Position numbers and translations under genes: made by a program. A stretch of DNA of 43,115 nucleotides from Phycisphaerales bacterium. Its GTDB lineage: Bacteria; Planctomycetota; Phycisphaerae; Phycisphaerales; SM1A02. Below are positions 18,424 through 26,776 of the stretch, piece by piece. Location of the stretch: positions 1-43,115 of the forward strand of contig JAKVBV010000020.1 in NCBI GenBank assembly GCA_022446965.1. The letters are read 5' to 3'. The notes beneath the pieces were generated by a model. The model ran no database searches and was not told where the DNA came from. It saw only the letters and a program-made list of their open reading frames with translations. Every line of letters starts with the position of its first letter. The stretch's first letter is position 1.

Positions 18424-20046
18424 TCAGCGGGCTGTTGCTTCGGCCCGCGTTTCCCGCAGCACCGTCACTTTGATTTCACCTGGGAAGGTCATTTCTTCTT
18501 CCACGCGGACGGCGATCTTCTCCGCCAACGTGAAGGCATCATTGTCGCTGCATTTGCCCGAATCCACAATCACCCGCACCTCACGACCTGCCTGAACGGC
18601 GTAGGCCTCGCGTACGGACGGGTTTTCGGTCGCCAGCCCCTCCAATTGTCGCAGTCGCTGCACGTAGTGCTCCATCGACTCGCGTCGGGCGCCCGGGCGA
18701 GCACCGCTGAGGGCGTCTGCGGCCATCACGATGGGTGTGTAGGGCGTGGTCGCATCGATGTCACCATGGTGCCCACCGATGGCGTTGAGCACCGCTTCGT
18801 CCTTCTCGCCGTAGCGACGAGCGAACTCCATGCCGATGGCCGGGTGGCCACCCTCGACCTCATGGTCCATGGCCTTGCCGATGTCATGCAGGAAGCCGCA
18901 TCGACGAGCAAGCGCCCCATCAAGCCCCAGCTGATCGGCGATCACCTGCGACAACGAGGCCACTTCCACACTGTGCCGCAGCACATTCTGTCCGTATGAC
19001 GTTCGGAAGTGCAGCTTGCCCATGGCCTCGGCGATCTTGGGATGCAGACCACGGATGGAACACTCCACCACCGCTGCTTCGCCCGCTTCCTTGATTCGTT
19101 CTTCCACCGCCGCCTTGGTGGCTTCGACGATCTCTTCGATCCGACTGGGATGCACACGACCATCATCCACGAGTCGTTGCAGTGCTTCGCCAGCGATCGC
19201 ACGGCGGATCGGGTCGAAGCATGACACCGAGATCACACCCGGGGTGTCGTCCACGAGCACGTCGGCACCGGTCGCTCGTTCGATAGCACGGATGTTCCGG
19301 CCTTCACGGCCGATCACACGACCCTTCATGTCTTCCGAGGTGATCTTTACCGAACGCAGGGTGCTTTCAGCCACATGTTCACCCGCGAAGCGTTGAATCG
19401 CCATCAAGGTGATCTCGCGACTGTCCTTCTTGGCATCGTGCTCGGCTGCTTCGAGCATGGTGCGACGCAACGTGGTTGCCTCTTCCTGGCTCGCCTCTTC
19501 CACTCGCACCATGAATTGATCGCGTGCCTCGTCTTGCGACAGTCCCGACACTTCGGACAAGGTGGCGGTGATCTGGGCGTCTCGCGCTTCCACCTGTGCA
19601 GCGAGTGCATCGAGTTCGGAGCGACGTGTCTGCAGCGCGGCGACCTGCGATTCGTGATCGCGTCGGGCCTGATCGAGGTCGGCCGCCTTGGATTCGAGAC
19701 CGTCTTCACGCTTGTCCAGCCGCTGCTGATCGCGTTTCAAGTCCTGCCGCGACTGGGCCAGCTCCGCTTCCACCTTGACACGATGGGCATCGGCTGCATG
19801 CTGGCCGTCGATCTGAGCCTGCTTGGTGATGGCTTGCGATTCGGCCTGGGCCTTGTCGACAACCGATTGGGCGTGGTCCTTGGCCTTGTGTACAAGGCTG
19901 CGGGCGCCATAGCGCACCGCGAGCACGCCGATGGCCACGCCAACAAGCATCGTGGTCAATGCAATGAAGGCCACTTCCCAAACCGGCAAGCCGGTGGTTG
20001 CCGTGGCGATCGGCACAGTCGAGATGAATTCGGTGCCCATGGGCAT
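18424..20046 (-). CDS. rny: Ribonuclease Y
   Basis: Membrane-anchored endoribonuclease that initiates mRNA decay. The 540 residues show one N-terminal transmembrane helix (about 23-45), a long charged coiled coil (about 50-210, rich in Gln, Lys, Asp and Ala), a KH RNA-binding domain (KGRVIGREGRNIRAIE, from about 240) and an HD hydrolase domain with HDIGKAMDHE (His387-Asp388). The RNase Y C-terminal region closes the chain. The ATG at 20046 has AAGGAG about 8 bases upstream. It is first in the rny-efp-rsmA unit. Confidence 0.96.
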   Translation of the reverse strand: MPMGTEFISTVPIATATTGLPVWEVAFIALTTMLVGVAIGVLAVRYGARSLVHKAKDHAQSVVDKAQAESQAITKQAQIDGQHAADAHRVKVEAELAQSRQDLKRDQQRLDKREDGLESKAADLDQARRDHESQVAALQTRRSELDALAAQVEARDAQITATLSEVSGLSQDEARDQFMVRVEEASQEEATTLRRTMLEAAEHDAKKDSREITLMAIQRFAGEHVAESTLRSVKITSEDMKGRVIGREGRNIRAIERATGADVLVDDTPGVISVSCFDPIRRAIAGEALQRLVDDGRVHPSRIEEIVEATKAAVEERIKEAGEAAVVECSIRGLHPKIAEAMGKLHFRTSYGQNVLRHSVEVASLSQVIADQLGLDGALARRCGFLHDIGKAMDHEVEGGHPAIGMEFARRYGEKDEAVLNAIGGHHGDIDATTPYTPIVMAADALSGARPGARRESMEHYVQRLRQLEGLATENPSVREAYAVQAGREVRVIVDSGKCSDNDAFTLAEKIAVRVEEEMTFPGEIKVTVLRETRAEATAR

Positions 20047-20257
20047 CGGAAGGCTCCTTGCCGGCCCCGCCGACCAGCACGCACCTGCACAGGCAGGTGG
20101 GACACACAGCGCATGGCGCTGGACCGTTCATCGCGCAGCAGCAACTGCGGATGCCCCCGAGGAACCTGATTGTCTGTGGCACGAGGGTGCGGTGCACCGG
20201 GTGCCACGGAAGGATCAAGACTTGGTCCGCCTGTGTCATCATGGCGGGGCCGTGAAT
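20047..20257. other. Divergent intergenic region with hairpins, between rny and an ABC permease
   Basis: A 211-bp non-coding gap separating two divergent genes, so it should hold promoters for both. Two compact inverted repeats lie on the rny side: CACCTGC/GCAGGTG with a 4-base loop (20082-20099) and CAGCGC-ATG-GCGCTG (20107-20121). Either could fold in the rny leader RNA. A further GC-rich self-complementary stretch lies around 20190-20205. No convincing -35/-10 pair was found for either direction. Confidence 0.4.
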
Positions 20258-22036
20258 ATGGACCCAGCCGTCATCCGGCGTGCAGGTCCGTCACGTCAGT
20301 CCGTACTATCGCCCACAGACCCGATCGTGGTCAAGGAGTTCCTCGCGGTGTCCCTTCGCCAAGCCATGCCGATGCTCGAACGCTGCCTCGTGGTGGCCGG
20401 TCGGCGTGCATCGGGGCATCGCATCCGAATGGGCGTGTTGATCGCCACAGGCACCCTGGTCGTCTTCGGGCTGCTGCTGTTGCCAGGGCTGTCCGGATCG
20501 GTTGATCCCCGTGCGTTGGCCGCTGGCGGCGGTCGGTTGCTGGAATGGGTGGCCATGGTGCAGGTGGCTGCGGCATGCGTGCTGACGCCACTGGCGATGG
20601 CGGCTGCCCTGCAACGCGATGCCGACCCGACGGCCTGGGACGTGCAGCAAACCACCCCTGTGGGCGCCTGGGGCCTGGTCACCGGATTGGTCCTCGGTCG
20701 TCTGCTCCCTGTCATTGGTCTGGTGTTGTGCACCTTGCCGCTGCTGTTGCTGCTGCGTGTGGCCGGCGGCGTGCCCGTGTCGGCGATTCTCGCGTCGACG
20801 TGGGTCGCCATGATCGTGGCCTCGGTCGCGGCCACCACCGCGGTGATGCTGGCGGCGATGCGACTGGGCCCACGTGTGTCGATCATCTCCTATCTCACCA
20901 TCTGCGCCGCCACGCTGGCGGTGACCTTTGCGATGGACGCCGCCCTCGCTCAGCCACTGGATGCCGCGGGCCGCCATTCGCTGACGGTGGTGACACCACT
21001 CAACCCATTCCTAGTGTTGTCGGCTGAACTGCGACCTGGACAAATCGCGCCCACCGACGACTGGTGGACCGGCAACCCACTGCGCGCCTTCACGTTGGTC
21101 GCCTTCGCCGTGATGGTGTGCAGCTGGCTCGCCGCCGTGGTGCTGAGCATGCAACACACTCCAGCGGTGCGACGACAACACGATGGCGAACGAGCCCCAC
21201 GCCCCATCGGTCGCTCGCCCATCGCCTGGCGTGAGTCGCGGGGACGACCGCACGCATTCATGGCCGACCTGCTTCGCTGGTCGCTGGCGGCCGTCATGTT
21301 GGTGGGCGGACTTGTCTTGACCGCCATGGTGACCAGCGATTCGACCGCAAGGCTGCTGCTCAAGTCGCTGCTGTGCGCCGCCGCCATCGGCCTCATTACC
21401 ACAGGCACGATCCTGGCCGCCACCGCCGTGGCTCGGGAACGCGAGGACCGCACACTCGACCTGCTGCTCGCCACTCCCTTGAAACCCGGTCAGTACCTGC
21501 AGGGCAAGCTGATCGGGCTCATCCGGCTGCTGTGGCCACCGGCGGTGGCCGTCATCGTGGTGGCTGTATCCGCCGCGGTCGTCATCTCCGGAACCGACCT
21601 GAGTGAATCCGATGCCTTGTTGCCCATGGCATTGATCGGCATGGCAATCACTCTGCCGGGCCTGTTGTGCCTGTGCATCGCAATCGGGCTGGCCTGGAGC
21701 GTGCGGTCACGACAGTGGACATCCGCCGCCGCCATCAGCATGGGCATTGTGACCGTGGTTGCAGGCGGCTCGGCCCTGCTCATACTGGGCGTGTACGAAG
21801 ACGTCGGCCCATTGGGCGTGGCACTCGTGGGTGGTCACCCGCTGCTGGGCCCACTGGCGGCCATGTCGCCTGAGTCGTGGTGGCGTGGCGGGGGCGATCC
21901 GGTGGATCTGCCCACGAGCATGCTTGTAGGTGGGATTGTGGGCGGCACCTGCTGGTTCGTGGCGGCGTGGGTCGTGATAAAGACCACCGCACAGTCATTC
22001 ACCATGACGGTGCGGCGACTGGCCGGACTCGATTGA
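20258..22036 (+). CDS. ABC-2-type transporter permease, unknown substrate
   Basis: A polytopic membrane protein of 592 residues from the ATG at 20258; a GTG two codons upstream is possible. Near the N-terminus DPIVVKEF matches the NPxxxKE motif common at the start of ABC-2 permease subunits. About twelve hydrophobic segments appear as two six-helix blocks separated by a charged stretch (about 310-345). The second block contains AREREDRTLDLLLATPLKPGQYLQGKL, the usual ABC-2 cytoplasmic coupling segment. No ATPase subunit is adjacent, so the partner must be elsewhere. Substrate is unknown. It is convergent with pdhC (9 bp). Confidence 0.7.
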   Translation: MDPAVIRRAGPSRQSVLSPTDPIVVKEFLAVSLRQAMPMLERCLVVAGRRASGHRIRMGVLIATGTLVVFGLLLLPGLSGSVDPRALAAGGGRLLEWVAMVQVAAACVLTPLAMAAALQRDADPTAWDVQQTTPVGAWGLVTGLVLGRLLPVIGLVLCTLPLLLLLRVAGGVPVSAILASTWVAMIVASVAATTAVMLAAMRLGPRVSIISYLTICAATLAVTFAMDAALAQPLDAAGRHSLTVVTPLNPFLVLSAELRPGQIAPTDDWWTGNPLRAFTLVAFAVMVCSWLAAVVLSMQHTPAVRRQHDGERAPRPIGRSPIAWRESRGRPHAFMADLLRWSLAAVMLVGGLVLTAMVTSDSTARLLLKSLLCAAAIGLITTGTILAATAVAREREDRTLDLLLATPLKPGQYLQGKLIGLIRLLWPPAVAVIVVAVSAAVVISGTDLSESDALLPMALIGMAITLPGLLCLCIAIGLAWSVRSRQWTSAAAISMGIVTVVAGGSALLILGVYEDVGPLGVALVGGHPLLGPLAAMSPESWWRGGGDPVDLPTSMLVGGIVGGTCWFVAAWVVIKTTAQSFTMTVRRLAGLD

Positions 22037-22045
22037 CCGGCCCGG

Positions 22046-23359
22046 TCAGACGAGAATCGTTGACGGGTTCTCGATGAGTGACTTGAGTGTGCCCAACCAT
22101 CGGGCCGCGGTGGCGCCATCCACGACACGGTGATCGTTGCTCAATGTGGCCTGCATCTCCCAACCCACGGTGAGCTCGCCATCGCGGACCACCGGCTTCT
22201 GCGCGGTGGCACCCACGGCAAGAATCGCGCTGTTGGGTGGGTTGATGATGGCCGTGAAGTGCTCCACACCGAACATCCCGAGATTGGAGATGGTGAAGGT
22301 GGCGCCTTCCATGTCTTCCGGCGACAGACCACGCTCACGAGCCTTGGTGGCCAACGCACGAGTCTCGGCGGAGATCTGTCGCAGGGACTTGCGGTCAGCG
22401 TCGCGAATCACCGGCACCACCAAGCCACCGCCGCGTTCTTCGGGCAGTGCAACCGCAACGCCGATGTGCACGCGACCGTGCAGCACGATGGCGTCGCCGT
22501 CCCATGATGCGTTCATCAGTGGATTGCGGCTCATCGCCAGTGCACAAGCACGAACGAGCAGGTCGTTCATGCTGAGCTTCACTTCAACCTGCGCCAACTC
22601 CTCGTTGAGGCTGGTACGGAGGTCGGTGATGGCGTCCATGTCGAATGCCATGGACACCTGATAGTGCGGAATCTCCTGTTTGGACTGCACAAGACGCCGC
22701 GCGATGGTCTGCCGCATGCCACTGACAGGTTCGCGCCGATCATCGGCGTGCAGTGCAAGCTCACCGCTGGTGACGGGCGTTGCAGGTACGGCCTCCACAG
22801 GCGAGGGCGGTGCCAATGTGGTCGGGGCAGGCTCGGCGGGCGGTGTTGCCGAAGGCGGCACGGCCGCCTTCATTTCATCGCCAGCTTGTGCGGCGGCCAG
22901 CACGTCCTTCTTGGTGATCCGACCACTGGGACCTGAGCCCGTGAGTGCATCGAGATCAATGTCGTGTTGTTCGGCCAGGCGACGAGCCACGGGCGTGATG
23001 CGACGGCCTCCGGACCGACGGGCGGCCGGCGCTGGCGAGGCAGCCGGCGCGGACGCAGCGGGCGCCACGACCTCGGCAGCAACCTCCACTGGAGGCGGCG
23101 CGGGTGCTTCACCGTCGTCATCTTCATCAGCCAGCGTGGCACAGACGGTGCCGATATCGACGGGCTGACCCTCGGACACCAGAATGCCGGTCACGACGCC
23201 GTCGTCGTAGGCCTGCATTTCCATCGTGGCCTTGTCCGTTTCAACATCTGCGAGCACGTCACCGGCGGTGACTTCGTCACCCTCGGTCACGTGCCATTTG
23301 ATGATGGTGCCACGTTCCATCGTGTCGGACAGGCGCGGCATGGTGATCTCGATCGGCAT
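22046..23359 (-). CDS. pdhC: Pyruvate dehydrogenase E2 (dihydrolipoyl acetyltransferase)
   Basis: Core of the pyruvate dehydrogenase complex; transfers acetyl from lipoate to CoA. The open frame extends further upstream into pdhB, but the family start MPIEITMPRLSDTMERG fixes the start at 23359, giving 437 residues. There is a lipoyl domain at 1-78 (Lys43 in ETDKATME), an Ala/Pro/Glu-rich linker, a subunit-binding domain (RITPVARRLAEQHDIDLDAL, about 140-175), and a catalytic domain ending in SNDHRVVDGATAARWL with active-site His410. It lies 22 bp after pdhB. The MPRLSDTMxxG opener marks PDH rather than oxoglutarate E2. Confidence 0.95.
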   Translation of the reverse strand: MPIEITMPRLSDTMERGTIIKWHVTEGDEVTAGDVLADVETDKATMEMQAYDDGVVTGILVSEGQPVDIGTVCATLADEDDDGEAPAPPPVEVAAEVVAPAASAPAASPAPAARRSGGRRITPVARRLAEQHDIDLDALTGSGPSGRITKKDVLAAAQAGDEMKAAVPPSATPPAEPAPTTLAPPSPVEAVPATPVTSGELALHADDRREPVSGMRQTIARRLVQSKQEIPHYQVSMAFDMDAITDLRTSLNEELAQVEVKLSMNDLLVRACALAMSRNPLMNASWDGDAIVLHGRVHIGVAVALPEERGGGLVVPVIRDADRKSLRQISAETRALATKARERGLSPEDMEGATFTISNLGMFGVEHFTAIINPPNSAILAVGATAQKPVVRDGELTVGWEMQATLSNDHRVVDGATAARWLGTLKSLIENPSTILV

Positions 23360-23381
23360 CGGGGCGAATCCAGGTGTTGAG

Positions 23382-24365
23382 TCAGGCGTTGTACGTGCAG
23401 GCGCGGACCGCCTCGCAGATCTTGCGGGTATTGGGCAGCATTTCCTGCTCGAGATTCCAGGCATAGGGCGCAGGCACGTCGTCGTTGTGCACGCGATGCA
23501 CGTGGTTGTCCAGATCGTCGAAGCACAGTCGATGGACTTCAGCAGCGACCTCTGAACCCACACTGCTGAACGACCAGCTCTGATCGACCACGACGCAGTA
23601 GTTGGTCTTACGGACCGACGCGGCGATCGTTTCTCGGTCGAGCGGCTTGATGCTGCGGCCATCGATCACTTCACAGTCGATGCCTTCCGCGGCAAGCGTT
23701 TCAGCCGCCTCCATGGCGAAGTGCACGGGACGGCCGAAGCTCACGATCGTGCAATCGGTGCCGGGTCGTCGAACCACGGCCTTGCCGATGGGAATGTCGT
23801 AGGCCTCTTCGGGCACGTCGCCCTTGAGCGCCAGCATGCGTTCGGACTCTAGGCAAAAGACAGGGTTGTCGTCCTTGATCGCCGAGGACAGCAGCCCCTT
23901 GGCGTCGTAGGGATTCGACGGAATGATCATCTTCAAGCCCGGCACGTTGGCGTAAAGCGATTCAACACACCACGAGTGGGTAGAACCCAGCTGTCCACCT
24001 GCACCATCATTGCCGCGGAACACGATGGGACAGCCCAGTTGGCCGCCGCTCATGTACAGCATCTTCGGTGCGTTGTTGAGGATCGGATCGGCAGCGACAA
24101 GGCTGAATGACCAGCTCATGAACTCGACGATGGGTCGAAGCCCGAGCATCGCGGCTCCGATGGCCATGCCAGCGAAGCCACTTTCGGAGATGGGCGTGTC
24201 GATCACTCGACGCGGACCGAACTCCTCAAGCATGCCGCGTGACACCTTGTAGGCGCCGTTGTACTGCGCCACTTCTTCGCCACACAGGAAGACACGCTTG
24301 TCGTCACGCATGGCGTCGGACATGGCTTCTCGCAGGGCGTCTCTGAATTCGATTTCGCGAACCAT
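23382..24365 (-). CDS. pdhB: Pyruvate dehydrogenase E1 beta subunit
   Basis: Beta half of the alpha2beta2 E1, which with PdhA binds thiamine diphosphate and decarboxylates pyruvate. The 327 residues begin MVREIEFRDALREAMSDAM and carry EEVAQYNGAYKVSRGM, DTPISESGFAGMAIGAAM, GGQLGCPIVFRGNDG and STHSWCVESLYANVPGLK, all standard PdhB segments. The C-terminal VVVDQSWSFSSVGSEVAAEV is also typical. The ATG overlaps the pdhA stop by one base (TGATG), so subunit synthesis is probably coupled. Confidence 0.96.
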   Translation of the reverse strand: MVREIEFRDALREAMSDAMRDDKRVFLCGEEVAQYNGAYKVSRGMLEEFGPRRVIDTPISESGFAGMAIGAAMLGLRPIVEFMSWSFSLVAADPILNNAPKMLYMSGGQLGCPIVFRGNDGAGGQLGSTHSWCVESLYANVPGLKMIIPSNPYDAKGLLSSAIKDDNPVFCLESERMLALKGDVPEEAYDIPIGKAVVRRPGTDCTIVSFGRPVHFAMEAAETLAAEGIDCEVIDGRSIKPLDRETIAASVRKTNYCVVVDQSWSFSSVGSEVAAEVHRLCFDDLDNHVHRVHNDDVPAPYAWNLEQEMLPNTRKICEAVRACTYNA

Positions 24366-25573
24366 CAGCCGTTCCCCCGATCGCTGGCGCGACGCTGCAT
24401 GAATTCCGGCAGGCTGGTGCCGGTGTACGGCCCCCAGGTGTCGGTGTACACGTCGTGGTGGAGTTCTTCGATGCCTGGTTCAGGCGAGGCCTTGGCCCAG
24501 TCCACAGCGGCACGAATCTCGCCGCGGATGGTCTTGCCCATCGCCTTGATGTCGTCGGCGGTCATGGCACCGGTCTCGGTGAGGTGGTTGGCGAGACGCC
24601 CGATGGGATCTTCCGATTCCCACCCATGCTCCTCGTCATGTGAGCGGTACTTGCGGGGATCCGACATGGAGTGGCCCTTGAAGCGGTAGCACTGCATGTC
24701 GACGAGGGCTGGCTTGGAGTGCTCCCGGCACCAGTCGATCAGCGGCTTCATGGCCTGCCACACGGTGATGACATCCATGCCGTCGATCGTGGTGGAACAC
24801 ATGTCGTAGCCGATGGCCTTGTCTTCCAGATGGCCCGCTCCGGCGGTGCCTCGAGCGGTGGCTGTGCCCATTGAATAGCCGTTGTTTTCGATCACGAAGA
24901 TCACCGGCAGCGACAACACGCTGGCCAGATTCAACGCCTCGTGGAACGCACCCTGATTGATGGCACCATCACCCAGGAAGCACAGGGAGACACGGGTGTT
25001 GTCCCCGCCATTGATGACTTCATCTTCGTACTTGGTGGCAAAGGCCAGCCCTGCCCCCAACGGCGTTTGCGCCCCCACGATGCCGTGGCCGCCGTACATC
25101 TGGTTGTTGGCGTCGAAGAAGTGCATCGAGCCGCCCTTGCCCTTGGCACACCCGCCGATGCGGCCGAAGAGTTCAGCCATGCCCACCTTCGGATCCATCC
25201 CGCGAGCGAGGGCGTGTCCATGGTCGCGGTAGGCCGTCACCACAGGGTCTTTGTGCTTGGCCGCGCCGATGCAGCCCACAGCCACGGCCTCCTGCCCGTT
25301 GTACACGTGCAAGAAGCCGCCGGCGAGCTTGTTCTGATACGCCTGCATCGAGCGAATCTCGAACTCACGGATCAGCATCATGTCCCGCAGCCACTGCTTG
25401 AGCGTGTCCGGGGGCGGCGTACTGTTGAGTGGACGCGGTGCGACCACGCGGGGCTGCTGACCATAGGCTGCAGCCGAGGCCGGGCCATGCACGGTGTCCT
25501 GCGTATCAGGTGCAGCATCAGCTGCAGCTGGCGTTGAGTGGTCGCCCGGGGGCGTGGATGGGGCCATGGTCAT
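24365..25573 (-). CDS. pdhA: Pyruvate dehydrogenase E1 alpha subunit
   Basis: Alpha subunit of the alpha2beta2-type pyruvate dehydrogenase E1. From the ATG at 25573 it is 402 residues; an ATG two codons later has a similarly placed AGAGA. Residues 1-55 are a low-complexity Pro/Ala/Thr extension, longer than usual. The domain proper starts near TLKQWLRDMMLIREFE. The thiamine-diphosphate motif runs from GDG (201-203) to NN (230-231). YRFKGHSMSDPRKYR is the phosphorylation-loop region of the family. It is first of the three-gene pdh unit. Confidence 0.96.
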   Translation of the reverse strand: MTMAPSTPPGDHSTPAAADAAPDTQDTVHGPASAAAYGQQPRVVAPRPLNSTPPPDTLKQWLRDMMLIREFEIRSMQAYQNKLAGGFLHVYNGQEAVAVGCIGAAKHKDPVVTAYRDHGHALARGMDPKVGMAELFGRIGGCAKGKGGSMHFFDANNQMYGGHGIVGAQTPLGAGLAFATKYEDEVINGGDNTRVSLCFLGDGAINQGAFHEALNLASVLSLPVIFVIENNGYSMGTATARGTAGAGHLEDKAIGYDMCSTTIDGMDVITVWQAMKPLIDWCREHSKPALVDMQCYRFKGHSMSDPRKYRSHDEEHGWESEDPIGRLANHLTETGAMTADDIKAMGKTIRGEIRAAVDWAKASPEPGIEELHHDVYTDTWGPYTGTSLPEFMQRRASDRGNG

Positions 25574-25622
25574 GGTCTCTTGACGTCCAAATGTGGGCTC
25601 TTTCAATCGCGCCGAACCCGCC

Positions 25623-25628
25623 AGTATA
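25623..25628 (-). promoter_or_regulatory. Candidate -10 element of the pdhABC promoter
   Basis: On the minus strand TATACT lies about 50 bases upstream of the pdhA start, five of six bases matching a sigma-70-type -10. No good -35 sits at 16-18 bp. The location in the only sizeable gap before pdhA makes it a reasonable promoter candidate. Confidence 0.35.
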
Positions 25629-25693
25629 GCCATCGAGGGCCTGATCCTGACCACCCAGACGCGAAAGTCAGCCCATACGCCCCTCCTGAGGGG

Positions 25694-26128
25694 TCATCGC
25701 ACCTGAATCATGTACACCCGAACCTCGGCCGGCGGCTGTGTGCGCTCCCACGCCCGCTGATAGGCGAAGGCCACCCGGGCTGTGCCTGGAGCGGTTGCTG
25801 TGATGGTCCACCATCGCCGTCCAGGTGCCCCGACGAGTCCTGAATCAGTGCCGATAAAGCCCTCATCGCGGATGTGGACACACGACAGGCCCGACGAGGC
25901 CTCCTCGTCCACGGCCCACCCAAATCCGGTGCTCGGGGTGGATGCCAGACCGATTCGAGTGGTCTGCCCAACGGCCAGCGATCGTGTGGGTCCAAGCCCA
26001 TGGTCCACACCCGTGCCTGTGACGGCGGGGACCGCGGTGACGGTGCATCCACCGACCAGGAGGGTCAGACCCCACACGACAGCGATCCAGCAGAACATGG
26101 TTCCTGCAGAACGTGGAGGGTGCGACAT
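25694..26128 (-). CDS. Chagasin-like (I42) cysteine-protease inhibitor lipoprotein
   Basis: A 144-residue protein with an N-terminal hydrophobic segment ending in VGGC (Cys28), a plausible lipobox. The mature part matches the chagasin family by its three inhibitory loops in order: STPSTGFGW (63-71; family NPTTGY.W), GAPGRRWW (100-107; family GxGG region) and YQRAWE (123-128; family RPW). Known members block papain-type cysteine proteases by wedging these loops into the active site. A GAGG ribosome-binding site lies 8 bases before the ATG. It lies between the tRNA gene and pdhA on the same strand. The target, self or foreign, is unknown. Confidence 0.75.
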   Translation of the reverse strand: MSHPPRSAGTMFCWIAVVWGLTLLVGGCTVTAVPAVTGTGVDHGLGPTRSLAVGQTTRIGLASTPSTGFGWAVDEEASSGLSCVHIRDEGFIGTDSGLVGAPGRRWWTITATAPGTARVAFAYQRAWERTQPPAEVRVYMIQVR

Positions 26129-26193
26129 TGGGTGGACCTCATGGCCTCTGGATTCGCCCCAGTCAGTGCACAGGGCCGTCTTAAGGCGGGGAA

Positions 26194-26267
26194 CGCAGGT
26201 GGCAGGACTCGAACCTGCAACCTTCGGTTTCGTAGACCGATGCTCTATCCAATTGAGCTACACCTGC
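26194..26267 (-). tRNA. tRNA-Arg (anticodon ACG)
   Basis: Full cloverleaf on the minus strand. The acceptor stem GCAGGTG pairs with CACCTGC. The D stem is GCTC/GAGC, the anticodon stem TCGGT/ACCGA encloses loop CTACGAA, and the T arm is GCAGG-TTCGAGT-CCTGC. The discriminator base is G and the CCA end is not encoded. Anticodon ACG reads CGN arginine codons after A34-to-inosine editing (needs TadA, not in the window). Confidence 0.97.
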
Positions 26268-26329
26268 TTGGTGGGGCGGGAAGGATACCCGATCCCCGGT
26301 GCTGCTGCTTGCTTTCACCGGTCAAGGCC

Positions 26330-26358
26330 TTGACGTAGAGGCCGCCGGCCCCGATACT
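26330..26358 (+). promoter_or_regulatory. Sigma-70-type promoter of rpsT
   Basis: TTGACG (26330-26335) and GATACT (26353-26358) are separated by exactly 17 bases and sit 43 bases upstream of the rpsT start. This predicts a leader of about 36 bases that includes the AGGAGG ribosome-binding site. It is the clearest promoter in the window. Confidence 0.6.
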
Positions 26359-26400
26359 GCTCGATTCCCGGCCCCGGAAGGGCCACTCAGGAGGCTTCTC

Positions 26401-26673
26401 GTGCCCAACAAGGAATCAGCCAAGAAGCGCATTCGTCAGGATGCCCGCAAGCGCGCCCGCAACCGTTGGCGCAAGGGTGTGATCAAAGACGGCATCAAGA
26501 CGTTCCTTGACGCCATCACGGCCAAGGACGTGCCCGCTGCAGAAGAGGCATTCAAGGCCGTGCAGAAGCAGCTTGATCGCATTTCCACGACGAGCACGAT
26601 GCACAAGAACAAGGCTGCACGCAGCAAGTCACGTCTGTCTCGTCGCCTCAAGGCGCTCAAGACCGGCGCCTGA
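26401..26673 (+). CDS. rpsT: 30S ribosomal protein S20
   Basis: Small basic helical protein that binds 16S rRNA early in 30S assembly. The GTG at 26401 is chosen because AGGAGG ends 7 bases upstream and the protein then begins with the family sequence PNKESAKKRIRQDARKRARN. The result is 90 residues, the expected size. The frame runs further upstream, but that part has no S20 similarity. The C-terminal segment MHKNKAARSKSRLSRRLKAL is the other family signature. Monocistronic: it has its own promoter and a strong hairpin after the stop. Confidence 0.96.
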   Translation: MPNKESAKKRIRQDARKRARNRWRKGVIKDGIKTFLDAITAKDVPAAEEAFKAVQKQLDRISTTSTMHKNKAARSKSRLSRRLKALKTGA

Positions 26674-26696
26674 TCACTCAGCACACGCGTATCTTT

Positions 26697-26726
26697 CACG
26701 ACCGACAGGACCCCCTGTCGGTCGTG
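26697..26726 (+). terminator. Hairpin terminator after rpsT
   Basis: A perfect 13-bp stem (26697-26709 with 26714-26726) and a 4-base loop (ACCC), starting 23 bases after the rpsT stop. Only a short T-rich run (TTCGTTT) follows, so termination strength is uncertain, but the position and perfect stem support the call. Confidence 0.75.
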
Positions 26727-26776
26727 TTCGTTTGGGGGGCCACATTCGGCGCCACTTCTCCTGTTGATCCCCCGCA

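Noticed and set aside
23360-23662. Upstream extension of pdhC into pdhB
   Set aside because: The lipoyl domain begins MPIEITMPRL exactly at 23359, and the extension reads pdhB out of frame.
26194-26267. tRNA gene as an integration attachment site
   Set aside because: No integrase gene or repeated tRNA 3' end was found downstream; neighbouring genes look native.
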